DNA of 64,000 nucleotides from Candidatus Nitronereus thalassa. GTDB taxonomy: Bacteria > Nitrospirota > Nitrospiria > Nitrospirales > UBA8639. The position numbers and the translations under genes are program-made. The stretch spans positions 1,488,001 through 1,552,000 of the forward strand of contig NZ_JAQOUE010000001.1 in the NCBI RefSeq assembly GCF_032191465.1. Reading direction: 5' to 3'. The notes beneath the pieces were generated by a model, which did not search any database, was not told where the DNA came from, and saw nothing but the letters and a program-made list of their open reading frames with translations. Positions 55,746 through 64,000 of the stretch are shown piece by piece; positions within the stretch are counted from its first letter, which is position 1, and each line of letters begins with the position of its first letter.

Positions 55746-56231
55746 TTAGTAACCTCCAGGAGCACCACCGCCCCCACCACCCAACAAACCTCCGGCACCA
55801 CCTAATGACGGAAGAACTGGCGCGGAAGCATTGCCTTTCTTACTATCAACCGGGACATCTCCATATCGACGCAACACCGGAGAATTCCAAATCACCTGAT
55901 GCCCTGGGGCCAAATTTGCGGCTTCCATATAATGAGCACGAGCCTCTTCCCGGTTCCCCATTTGATCCAGGGTTAACGCTAAATTGTAATGCGCCTCGGC
56001 TACGGTGTGCTGAACGGCTATAGCCTTTTCATATTGTTCTCTGGCCGCCTGCCACCGCCCCGACGCAAAGAGTTCGTTACCTTCGCTGATGGCCGAACTG
56101 GCCATCGGATTTGCATTAGTCGGCGCATGCAATGTTGGTTGCTTGACCTCTTTCGGCGCAGTGGTGCAAGCACCTAATACGATGATCCACAAAAAGACAC
56201 CGCTCAAAAACCATCTCCCAAGGCCCATCAC
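55746..56231 (-). CDS. TPR-containing lipoprotein with glycine-rich tail
   Basis: A 161-residue precursor with a type II signal peptide: a hydrophobic segment up to lipobox VLGAC, lipid-modified Cys22. Two TPR-like hairpins follow (about 47-115; GNELFASGRWQAAREQYEKA and AEAHYNLALTLDQMGNREEA), and the tail is Gly/Pro-rich (GGAGGLLGGGGGGAPGG). It should sit on the periplasmic face of a membrane as an assembly or scaffold factor. It is downstream of the addA-like gene on the same strand. Confidence 0.85.
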   Translation of the reverse strand: MMGLGRWFLSGVFLWIIVLGACTTAPKEVKQPTLHAPTNANPMASSAISEGNELFASGRWQAAREQYEKAIAVQHTVAEAHYNLALTLDQMGNREEARAHYMEAANLAPGHQVIWNSPVLRRYGDVPVDSKKGNASAPVLPSLGGAGGLLGGGGGGAPGGY

Positions 56232-56342
56232 CCCTCTCCTTTCTCTGACTTTTAGAAATCCGTGTTTCTATGCTGTCGCAATATCCTATACTGCTCCACA
56301 TGAGGAACGCCATAAGACGGCGCAGCTACGAAAAAATTTTTC

Positions 56343-59300
56343 TTACACCTCAACAGAAGAACCACTTCGCAAAAAAATGAGGTGCGCTCGTACTGGCATC
56401 TCACCAAAAACCCCCTGAAGCGCCTCTCGATAGGCTATCGCTTGGCCACGATAATTGGCAACTATCCGATTCATCGAGTCCACGCTCATCGCCGTGGTTT
56501 TATAATCTCCCACCCACACTTGATTCTGCCACCGATACACCACATCAATCACGCCATGCAGCACCCTTGGAGACCCGTTTCCCGGTGTTGCTTCGGAAAA
56601 ATCGGTTCGTGACCAGGGAACAGTGATCGGCACCTCCCGTCCAAGAATCTCTGCTTGACGAAGAATAACGTAGGGTGCCGTACAGACAAAGGCATTGAAA
56701 AGGTCACGCAATTCTTTGGTTACACCCTGCACATCATGTTGCCAATTTTCTGGTACGCCTAGGGTACAGATGTTGCTAATCCAACCAGGAAGTTTTTCTG
56801 GGTCATCCTGAAAGTTCCAGGTTTGCAACACTCTATGCGCCAATGTCCCCACCAGTGCTTGGCGATCTCGAAAAAAGGGACCAGCCGGCCCATGCGAAGG
56901 CGGCGCAGAGACATGGACCGGCTCCGGTTCAAACTCACTCATTGGCTCACCCTTTCTTTCTCCCAACCGTGTGGGAGTGACGATCAGGTGTCGCCCATAT
57001 CCCTCGGCCATTTGCGCATATCGTTCAAACCATGGCGAAGGATCTTGGATGTCTTCAGCATGAAGTTTTCGCCATGGGTAAGAATTTTGTTGACGACCAA
57101 ACTTTATCTCTTTTGAGGCCGTCACCACCTCGAGCATCACGGATGCCGTTCCAACCTTCAGGGTGCATTGAGCAGAATCCTGTTGGGGTGAATTGAAGAC
57201 CTCCACATCAATTCCCAGACCCTTCACAATCATGCCCAGCATCCCCCGAGAACTTGCGCCCGAGGTCGTGGGCAACCCGGCAGACAGCACCAAACGGCGT
57301 TGCGCGCGGGTCATGGCCACATATAATAATCGAATCTGTTCCGCCCGTTGCCGCGCTTCCATTTTGGTTTCAAGAAATACTCCTCCCAAGGAATAATACG
57401 AGCCTAGGCGCATGCCCAGACAATCAGAGAGCCAGTCGTGGTTAACCCAAATCGATTTCCCTTTGGGATCAGCCCCTCGATGCAAGCCGGCGAGAATGAC
57501 CATGGGAAATTCCAACCCCTTGGCCTTATGAATACTCATGAGCCGAACGGCACCAGTGGATGGGAGAGAATGGGCATCGTCATCCACCAAGGAACTTTCC
57601 GCTTCAGGCGGAGGGTCATGAATCCATTGCGTAAGCGTTTCAACTACCTGTCGAAATCCCCCACCGGATCGCTGAGCATATTCATTGGCAATGGCTTCCA
57701 GTTTTCTCACGTTTGCGACAGCTTGCTCTCCATCCATGGACGCAGCCGTCAATTCGATCAATGGGGTGCTTCTGATTATTAAATCCAGAGCATCGGCTAC
57801 GGGCCTTCGCAATATCTCACTACGCAAATCTTGTAGACAATGAAAAATCAACGGCAAATCCGAGCTCACAGGTTTTCGGTGCCAATCATCAAGGTGCCCC
57901 TTACTCAACAGTGTTGCGACCACATCATCAGAACACCCCCCTATGGGCGAACGGAGCACACCCACAAGGGCGAGACGATCATGGGGATCGGCCAATACCC
58001 GTAGCAGATGGATACAATCCACAATTTCTTGACGTTCATAAAAATGCTTCTCCCCTTCGGTTACATAGGGAATGCCATACTGCCTGAGCGCATCGACATA
58101 CGTACGCAGATGAGTTAACGTACGAAACAAAATCGCCACATGTCGTGGTTGAATAGAGACAGAAACTTGTTTGATATGTAGCTGCTGACGATCGAACACC
58201 TCCTCGGCAAGCCACCTGGCTAACTCCTGAGCCTCGGCACGAGTAGCCGCATCGGCATCAACCACCTCCTCACAAGACCGCACGATTCGTACCTGAACGC
58301 CTTCCTCCGCCGAGGCAGCCAACTCCGAGTCCACCGGCAACAGGTCTTCATATTGAGGCTGCACTCCTTTGACGGCCACATGAGGAAACCACTCACGACA
58401 ACAGGCGTTGACTGGAACCAATACATTCGAATGCGAACGAAAATTACTGCGCAAAGTCAGCTGCTCTCCCCCAGAACCTGAGCCCAGCACAAAATCTTGG
58501 ATCACAGAATCATAGGCTTCGATATCCGCGCGGCGAAACGCATAAATCGATTGTTTGGGGTCGCCCACGATGAATAATTTTCCTGGTTCCAACCGCACAT
58601 GAGACCATTCCCGCACCTCTCGATGAATTTCTTCCGCCAGGTATAAAATAAGTTCGTATTGCACAGGATCAGTATCTTGAAACTCATCCACCAGGATCGC
58701 GTGAAATTGGGATTTGATCTCCCGTCGAACCTTCGGCGAATCGCGAAGAAGGTTTCGCACTTTCGCCAACAACCCGTTGAAGGAAACCCAGCCTTCCTTA
58801 ACAAAACTCTGTTGGCACTTTTCGGCAAACGGAAGCACCAAGCCCAAAAATTCTCCCAGCTCTTTTGGCATAAGACGCCGACTGGCCTTCGCCACTTTGA
58901 TGATGCATTGGGCTTTTTCATAATCCTCATCAGACCAGGACTTGGTTTGCGGGGGAATTGACCGATGCGTGAGAATTTCTTCACTATCGGCGGCACATCC
59001 CCGAGACAATGCTTCAAGTTGTCGAATGGCCTCGTCCAGCAACGTCTCGAGTTTTTGATCTTTGGCATACACCGTTCGTAAAGCCCGGCCTGTCGTGACC
59101 AACCCCACAAGCCAATGTTGGATCGAATCTGAAAGACCATTCACCGCCTCGAAGTGGGAGAGACCCACGAGAGGCACCAATTCATCCATCAATGCGTGCG
59201 TAAACACACGCAACTCATCCAGACTCACCAATTGTAAAATGGTTCGCCATTGAGCCCGATGGATACTCCCCTTTCCCAATTCCCGATCCAACCATTGAGT

Positions 59301-59813
59301 CCATTTTTGATGAAAATGCGCCTCGAATTGTGTTCCGTCATCCTCTTGGAACGAAGGATCGACACCCGCCTCTATCGGAAACAACCGAAGTACATATGCG
59401 GCAAAACTATGAATGGTTTCCATGCGAGCCCGCTCTAAATCATGAAGGGTTTGTTCAGCGATTTCCGCCACATGCTGATCCGGCACGCCATACAAGGCCT
59501 GAAGATCTCGCAGGACCCTGGCTTCGTAACTAGACGGATCAACCTGACTCGACGCGCCACGAGCCAAATCTTGCATGACGAGTAGGCGTTGCCGGAGCCG
59601 CAACTTCATTTCACTGGCTGCCTTGTTGGTAAAGGTGAGCGCCACAATCTGATTGATGGTCACACGTTGGCGGGGACGCAATAAGAGATGTGTCAGGCGA
59701 TCGATAAGAAGCGTGGTTTTTCCGGTTCCGGCACCCGCCGTAACCACGATATTCACATCGGCAGCTGATGCTGCTCGCTCTCGGACGGCTTGATCGGCGA
59801 GTGGTGGTCTCAT
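56343..59813 (-). CDS. addA: UvrD-type helicase-nuclease, AddA-like
   Basis: A 1156-residue subunit of an AddAB-like double-strand break resection enzyme. It has Walker A AGAGTGKT at 26-33, helicase motif II VDEFQDTDPVQYE near 370, motif VI LLYVAMTRAQRRLVLS near 855, and a C-terminal RecB-family nuclease with GVIDVVYR and VGDYKT near 1090-1110. It overlaps the addB-like gene by four bases and should work with it to process ends for RecA loading. UvrD/Rep family placement is certain; the AddA name rests on the partner gene. Confidence 0.93.
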   Translation of the reverse strand: MRPPLADQAVRERAASAADVNIVVTAGAGTGKTTLLIDRLTHLLLRPRQRVTINQIVALTFTNKAASEMKLRLRQRLLVMQDLARGASSQVDPSSYEARVLRDLQALYGVPDQHVAEIAEQTLHDLERARMETIHSFAAYVLRLFPIEAGVDPSFQEDDGTQFEAHFHQKWTQWLDRELGKGSIHRAQWRTILQLVSLDELRVFTHALMDELVPLVGLSHFEAVNGLSDSIQHWLVGLVTTGRALRTVYAKDQKLETLLDEAIRQLEALSRGCAADSEEILTHRSIPPQTKSWSDEDYEKAQCIIKVAKASRRLMPKELGEFLGLVLPFAEKCQQSFVKEGWVSFNGLLAKVRNLLRDSPKVRREIKSQFHAILVDEFQDTDPVQYELILYLAEEIHREVREWSHVRLEPGKLFIVGDPKQSIYAFRRADIEAYDSVIQDFVLGSGSGGEQLTLRSNFRSHSNVLVPVNACCREWFPHVAVKGVQPQYEDLLPVDSELAASAEEGVQVRIVRSCEEVVDADAATRAEAQELARWLAEEVFDRQQLHIKQVSVSIQPRHVAILFRTLTHLRTYVDALRQYGIPYVTEGEKHFYERQEIVDCIHLLRVLADPHDRLALVGVLRSPIGGCSDDVVATLLSKGHLDDWHRKPVSSDLPLIFHCLQDLRSEILRRPVADALDLIIRSTPLIELTAASMDGEQAVANVRKLEAIANEYAQRSGGGFRQVVETLTQWIHDPPPEAESSLVDDDAHSLPSTGAVRLMSIHKAKGLEFPMVILAGLHRGADPKGKSIWVNHDWLSDCLGMRLGSYYSLGGVFLETKMEARQRAEQIRLLYVAMTRAQRRLVLSAGLPTTSGASSRGMLGMIVKGLGIDVEVFNSPQQDSAQCTLKVGTASVMLEVVTASKEIKFGRQQNSYPWRKLHAEDIQDPSPWFERYAQMAEGYGRHLIVTPTRLGERKGEPMSEFEPEPVHVSAPPSHGPAGPFFRDRQALVGTLAHRVLQTWNFQDDPEKLPGWISNICTLGVPENWQHDVQGVTKELRDLFNAFVCTAPYVILRQAEILGREVPITVPWSRTDFSEATPGNGSPRVLHGVIDVVYRWQNQVWVGDYKTTAMSVDSMNRIVANYRGQAIAYREALQGVFGEMPVRAHLIFLRSGSSVEV

Positions 59814-62800
59814 GATTCTGTGGAGCCCTTCTCTAAACCCACAGAAAGATTGGGCTTACTGAAACGGATAAAACGATGATCCTTGGTCAGCCCGCGATCC
59901 ATGGTCGCGCGCCACCGACTCATTTGATGTGTGCGATGGCAAATGGTACGGAACTCGCACATCGAACAATGCGATCCTGGAACGATGAAAAATTCACCAC
60001 GATCAATGCCGCCAAGAATGACATTCATCGTCGCAGCGAATTGCGGCTTCAACGACTGCCATATCTCTTGGGTGAAAGGTACACGAGTGAATGAAGCAGC
60101 TGAGTCCAAAGAGTCGGGTGAAATGCAATACAACCACATGCCAGCACAAAAGAGGTTTTCGTCGGAATCAGGTGTGATCTTCCGCCGAAATTCCCCATTT
60201 CCACTTTCTGCCAACATTAAATACAATGGCGGTTGTAGCTGCGTTCCTCGGATCACCTCTCGAACCAGCTGTTGCGTGCTGGGAATTGACCGTGTCGACA
60301 TCTTAAATTTGTAATCAATGATCCGAAACTGATGCTGCGAGGAAGACCAATCCACTCGATCTGTTCGCCCCAAGAGGCGGACCCGAGTTGGTGTATTCTG
60401 CAATATGACATCGATCTCCCCAGTCATGGTTTCTTCAAAAACCACTGGTATCCAATCACGATCTTCTCCGAATAGGTCTTGAATAATCACCTGACTGACG
60501 ATTCGCACTAGCTGTTCTTGCTGTAGTTCCCATAGCACTGAGTATCCAGTAGGCGACCACCGCTCATAATTTCTAAAGTTTCGGTCTGCGATAGGCTTCA
60601 CCAACTTGACCATGTCAGCGAACGAACATTTCCTGTCGCGTGAAATTACACCTTGCTCAATAAGCGTCTCCACACAATCCCGCAATACATGATGCAACAA
60701 ATTCCCGTATTCTCGTGGCCCGATACTCGAATCCAGCTCCGGAAGCTCTTGGGATTCTAATTTGAGTACTTGTCGAGAAAAAAATTTAAACGGACAGAGC
60801 GCATAGTGTTCCAGTGCAGTTGGTGAGAGTCCTCGCTGTTGCATCCGATTCCAAAACTCAGGCAAGGCACCAGAGACTCCATCAAATCGATTCAACCGAG
60901 GGGAAGAAGATTCATGGCAGGCCAAGGAAGCTACACCTTGTTGAACCACAGACCAACCCAGAGTATCTCCGAGGAAGGGGCCACTTGGCACACATCGATC
61001 CAACATCCATTGTTCTCGAATTTCCTGTGGGGTAAGCCAGCGTTGAAAATATTGAGGCAGATCACGGCGCTTGTCGTTATTCCGCTTGGGAACCACTGTG
61101 ACAGGAAGATCCGGGATACACCGCTGTACTTCCGTAATATACCAAGACGGAATCAACACTCCTCCGTTTTGATCCATGCGTTGCGTGCATAAGGTGAGAA
61201 TTTCGCTGGTTGAATTGACCAATAAATAAAATAAGAGTTGCTCCTCTTCATACCCCGCAGCCTTTTCCGGAACCTTAAATCCTAAGGTGGCATCAAAGAT
61301 TCGACGTACGGGATCTCGTAAAAACGCGTCCTCTTGAATATGTCGCGGAAAGACATGCTCCTGTAACCCCAATACAAACAACGCTCGAAAAGAAAAACCT
61401 CGTGCGGCCATCGCATTGAGAACCCATACCCCATCAACAAAAGGGTCCAGAGGATGGAGAGGCACCGTGGCCCCATGCATATACCGCTCCACGGTTTCGA
61501 CAAAGTCTGAAAGGGACACCTCCCCGGACACTTGAACGAGCCGACGAATCTCATCAAGTTGATCACAGACCGCTTGATGGAGAAGTGAATCACTGATGAA
61601 ACCTTGATCGTTTAGATCTCCGTTCCCCCAAACGTTCTGGACCGTTGAGGTTTTGCCATCCTCTGGTTGGTTAGGTGTTAAAAATTCTTCCAATAACTGA
61701 AAAGTCCGATCGACAAAGACCTCGTAAGTGGCCTGCGGAGGTAAAAGAGTCACCCTATCGAATAATTCTCGCAGCACATCACGGCACATCCTTACCTGAG
61801 GAGGGGGCATAGCATGAGAGTTCCCCCGAGCCTCTGGCTGTCCATTTTTTCCAGATTCTTTTTCCAACACCTGGACAAATCGTTTCCACTCCTCGACTCC
61901 CTTGATGATCCCTAAGCGGCGACTTGCTCGATCCCAAAGATCGGGTTGAGGATCTTGCATCTTCCGATGAGGGACGTTCCATCGAAAGTAGGGCGAGGTT
62001 AACACCTCCATGATCGGATCTCGCTGAAAATCGGAAACGGGAATCCTCAGAAACCGTAACAAGGACTGGACATACGGAAACTCCGCAAGTGACCGCTGCA
62101 TGGTACTATTGAAGGTAATTCCATGTTCCGCGAAGACACGAGGAAGAATATGTTCATATCCCGATAAGGTCCGTCCCACCACACCAATGTCTCGCAAAGG
62201 AATTTGGCACTCCTCTGTGTAGCGTAAAATTTCTTTGGCCACGAACCGAATTTCATCTTCAGTTCCAGAGGTCTGAATGACCCGACACTCCGGCATGGAA
62301 GATTCAGGAAATGATTTGCTTCCAAGAACTTCATCGTCAATTAACTGGCTGGGCGAGGACACCGAGTCATACGATGGCTGGAAACGGCCTGCATCATCCT
62401 TTCCCTTATGGCCAAAGACTGTACGCAGCATTGTCCGCTCTGCCGATCCTGGAATATGTTGAACCCTTCCTCCACTCAAACCAAGAAGATGACGATCAAA
62501 AAATTGTTGAGCAAAATGATAAGCGGGATGATGCAGATCGAGCGGAAACAACACTGATGTGGGAAAGGTCTGGGCAATCGCATGAAGAAGGTCCAACTGG
62601 ACCTGCGTCAGATCATAAAATCCGTAATACCAGATATGCCCCTGTTGGGAAAGAAAGGGTGAAGTGGACACACTGGCCGTCGCCATCCCCGCCACATCAT
62701 CACAATCAAAATTCCGACTCTGTTGTTGTTCCTGGCCAAACCCATCATACAGCTTCAACACAGTGGGACTGATTGGATCAACCTCGCTCCCACTTTGAAA

Positions 62801-63229
62801 GAGGGCGTCCCGTGCCAAGACAGCATCAACGGCCCCATTTTTCAAATCTTTGATCGTGCTCCAGAGGGCAGCCCATCCTCCTGGCATATCCGATAATCTT
62901 GCTAATTGCGGCAAAGCAGCACTTCGCCTTCGTAGAAGATAATGAATCCATTCGTGAAAAAAATTATTCGATCGAAAACCATTGGCAAACGTGTGACCCT
63001 GCTCTTCGACGACACGAAGGGAGAGTTGGAAAAATGTCAGGAGATGGACGTTGAATAGTGAGAGCTCTCGTTCTGCGCACAAAGCCCATTGCAGACGAAA
63101 CCTAACATATTCCGAAGGCACGACAATCGTCAGAGGAATGGTAGGAGCATGAGAACGAAAGGAGTGGAGGTGTTCAGCTAACGCGTCTTCAAGGTCGGAA
63201 TACAGCGGGCCTGTTACAACATGAAGCAT
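59810..63229 (-). CDS. addB: AddB-like PD-(D/E)XK nuclease/inactive helicase subunit
   Basis: A 1139-residue protein. The N-terminal half has the UvrD-like fold remnants of AddB without an intact Walker A (the position reads VTGPLYSDLED), so it is probably not an active helicase. A C-terminal nuclease has LGRTDRVDW and RIIDYKFK. Fe-S cluster cysteines occur as in AddB: one in EHYALCPFKFF near 850 and three in CSMCEFRTIC near 1105. It is the upstream partner of addA. GTG/TTG alternatives exist; ATG 63229 has no strong ribosome site. Confidence 0.88.
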   Translation of the reverse strand: MLHVVTGPLYSDLEDALAEHLHSFRSHAPTIPLTIVVPSEYVRFRLQWALCAERELSLFNVHLLTFFQLSLRVVEEQGHTFANGFRSNNFFHEWIHYLLRRRSAALPQLARLSDMPGGWAALWSTIKDLKNGAVDAVLARDALFQSGSEVDPISPTVLKLYDGFGQEQQQSRNFDCDDVAGMATASVSTSPFLSQQGHIWYYGFYDLTQVQLDLLHAIAQTFPTSVLFPLDLHHPAYHFAQQFFDRHLLGLSGGRVQHIPGSAERTMLRTVFGHKGKDDAGRFQPSYDSVSSPSQLIDDEVLGSKSFPESSMPECRVIQTSGTEDEIRFVAKEILRYTEECQIPLRDIGVVGRTLSGYEHILPRVFAEHGITFNSTMQRSLAEFPYVQSLLRFLRIPVSDFQRDPIMEVLTSPYFRWNVPHRKMQDPQPDLWDRASRRLGIIKGVEEWKRFVQVLEKESGKNGQPEARGNSHAMPPPQVRMCRDVLRELFDRVTLLPPQATYEVFVDRTFQLLEEFLTPNQPEDGKTSTVQNVWGNGDLNDQGFISDSLLHQAVCDQLDEIRRLVQVSGEVSLSDFVETVERYMHGATVPLHPLDPFVDGVWVLNAMAARGFSFRALFVLGLQEHVFPRHIQEDAFLRDPVRRIFDATLGFKVPEKAAGYEEEQLLFYLLVNSTSEILTLCTQRMDQNGGVLIPSWYITEVQRCIPDLPVTVVPKRNNDKRRDLPQYFQRWLTPQEIREQWMLDRCVPSGPFLGDTLGWSVVQQGVASLACHESSSPRLNRFDGVSGALPEFWNRMQQRGLSPTALEHYALCPFKFFSRQVLKLESQELPELDSSIGPREYGNLLHHVLRDCVETLIEQGVISRDRKCSFADMVKLVKPIADRNFRNYERWSPTGYSVLWELQQEQLVRIVSQVIIQDLFGEDRDWIPVVFEETMTGEIDVILQNTPTRVRLLGRTDRVDWSSSQHQFRIIDYKFKMSTRSIPSTQQLVREVIRGTQLQPPLYLMLAESGNGEFRRKITPDSDENLFCAGMWLYCISPDSLDSAASFTRVPFTQEIWQSLKPQFAATMNVILGGIDRGEFFIVPGSHCSMCEFRTICHRTHQMSRWRATMDRGLTKDHRFIRFSKPNLSVGLEKGSTES

Positions 63230-63285
63230 CGGGGGATAGGCAGCCTATCTTCGCGTTGTCAAGGAGGTAATTTTGGGGAAGGAGT

Positions 63286-63471
63286 TTATCCAGTTTCGGG
63301 GCCAATCAATTCCCCATTGCAATCGGTACATCCCCACTCCGCATCGATAAATTTCATGGGTTCGCCACAAAAGGGACATTCGGGGGCGGGACCACTGGCC
63401 ATCGGTGGAAGAACGGGAAGTTCAATATCCAGCTCATCCTCATCCATGCCAAATGGGCGATCGTTGCTCAT
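63286..63471 (-). CDS. Small zinc-ribbon protein (61 aa)
   Basis: A 61-residue protein with an acidic N-terminus (DEDELDIELP) and a C-terminal zinc ribbon formed by CPFC and CTDC about 18 residues apart. No family name is recognised. It lies between the thioredoxin-fold gene and addB on the same strand with short gaps, so it is likely cotranscribed. No clear ribosome site precedes ATG 63471. Confidence 0.7.
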   Translation of the reverse strand: MSNDRPFGMDEDELDIELPVLPPMASGPAPECPFCGEPMKFIDAEWGCTDCNGELIGPETG

Positions 63472-63489
63472 AAGAGTATGGAAGGGGAA

Positions 63490-63744
63490 CTACCCACTCC
63501 GCCCAGCCAGAGCTTTCTCGATACTTTGACGGGTCGGAACGCCCACAAAGGTCAATCGACCATTGATAATGGAGGCAGGGACGGCACGAACTGAATGGCG
63601 ATCGGCAAGTTCTTGTCCGTCAGGGGTACTGATATCAATCTCGCGATAACTGAAGCTGTGCTTCACACGCATTTGCTTCCAAAGACTTTTTGCCGATGGA
63701 CAAGCTGAACAGGTAGAAGACACGAGCAAGGTCACATTGGCCAT
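63490..63744 (-). CDS. Small thioredoxin/glutaredoxin-fold protein
   Basis: An 84-residue redox protein with the active-site motif CSAC (Cys12-Cys15) at the end of the first strand (VTLLVSSTCSAC) and the cis-Pro segment VRAVPASIINGR near residue 55. It is shorter than thioredoxin and resembles mini-thioredoxin or glutaredoxin-like proteins. AAAGGAGAG lies about ten bases before ATG 63744. It heads a short string of leftward genes that includes the zinc-ribbon gene and addB-addA. Confidence 0.85.
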   Translation of the reverse strand: MANVTLLVSSTCSACPSAKSLWKQMRVKHSFSYREIDISTPDGQELADRHSVRAVPASIINGRLTFVGVPTRQSIEKALAGRSG

Positions 63745-63851
63745 AGGAAAACTCTCCTTTAAGAACTAGAGAGCTAATGATAACACTGCAGGAAATGGAG
63801 CCGCAACCAGTGCTCCTAAGTGCGGGAGTACAGGGGAAAGAGGCCGGGATT

Positions 63852-64000
63852 CTATGCCAACACAGGCTTGGCCGACCGGAGAGCGTGTTCCTCGGAATCA
63901 AACACCGGGATAATTTTGGGAAGTTGGGTCATTTCTAGAATTCGCATCACGGTCCCACTAGGTTTGAGTATACAAAATTCAATATTTTTGACTTTAGCTT
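63852..64000 (-). CDS. STAS-domain protein (anti-sigma factor antagonist-like), C-terminal end only
   Basis: The frame is open from the window edge to TAG at 63852-63854, 48 codons. The visible end (CILKPSGTVMRILEMTQL, then PVFDSEEHALRSA) matches the last helix and strand of STAS domains in anti-sigma factor antagonists, where the segment resembles L-x-x-L-f-x-v-F-x-s-E-x-E-A-L. The phosphorylatable Ser would be upstream, outside the window. It is on the same strand as the thioredoxin-fold gene. Confidence 0.75.
   Translation of the reverse strand, partial: AKVKNIEFCILKPSGTVMRILEMTQLPKIIPVFDSEEHALRSAKPVLA

Overview
The window is a bacterial chromosome segment of roughly balanced base composition, dominated by housekeeping genes. 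The mix (DnaE-type Pol III alpha, AccA, ClpC, Lgt, AddA/AddB-type helicase-nucleases, a c-type cytochrome, a fused FAD/Fe-S oxidoreductase, frequent TTG/GTG starts) and the general look of the proteins suggest a Nitrospirota bacterium, probably Nitrospira-like. This is an inference from protein style; no 16S rRNA or nitrification marker lies in the window.

Layout. 1-5100: a partial 2-hydroxyacid dehydrogenase with a Na+/Ca2+ exchanger, a TPR protein, a SprT-type metalloprotein, tadA, tRNA-Ser(CGA), a small ORF and a strong terminator. 5200-11930: one tight leftward operon tsaD-hflX-nth-yicC-gmk-rpoZ-coaBC; hflX appears to start at the rare codon ATT. 12071-18066: clpC diverging from nadK, then small zinc, ArsC-like, J-domain and cytochrome c genes. 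18336-22787: dnaE-accA, followed by a remnant of a ParD-like antitoxin. 22998-24500: accessory DNA with structured repeats, a small membrane protein and a MoaD-like protein. 24500-29075: a large FAD/Fe-S oxidoreductase and scpA-scpB. 29192-34326: pentapeptide-repeat protein, peroxiredoxin, a lysine-rich/acidic bipartite protein, an MFS transporter and a cyclophilin. 34412-41958: a MEMO-like protein and a complete oligopeptide ABC transporter (oppABCDF order). 42054-47112: lipA, a response regulator plus hybrid kinase, a Rieske ferredoxin and mrp. 47400-51000: a second accessory zone with repeats, an AT-rich HEPN-like gene, a small exported protein and a DUF4160-DUF2442 pair. 51067-64000: a SWIM/SNF2 helicase, lgt, a TPR lipoprotein, an addA-addB-like pair behind small zinc-ribbon and thioredoxin-fold genes, and the end of a STAS gene.

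The most unusual signal is a dispersed intergenic repeat of about 210-300 bp, present in six more or less complete copies plus a solo end. Its hairpins are kept by compensatory base changes between copies, which argues for selection on structure. Pairs of copies bracket small accessory genes: copies 1 and 2 (inverted) around a membrane protein, copies 4 and 5 (inverted) around the HEPN-like gene, and copies 5 and 6 (direct, about 300 bp each) around the DUF4160-DUF2442 pair. Whether the family is already described cannot be judged from the sequence alone.
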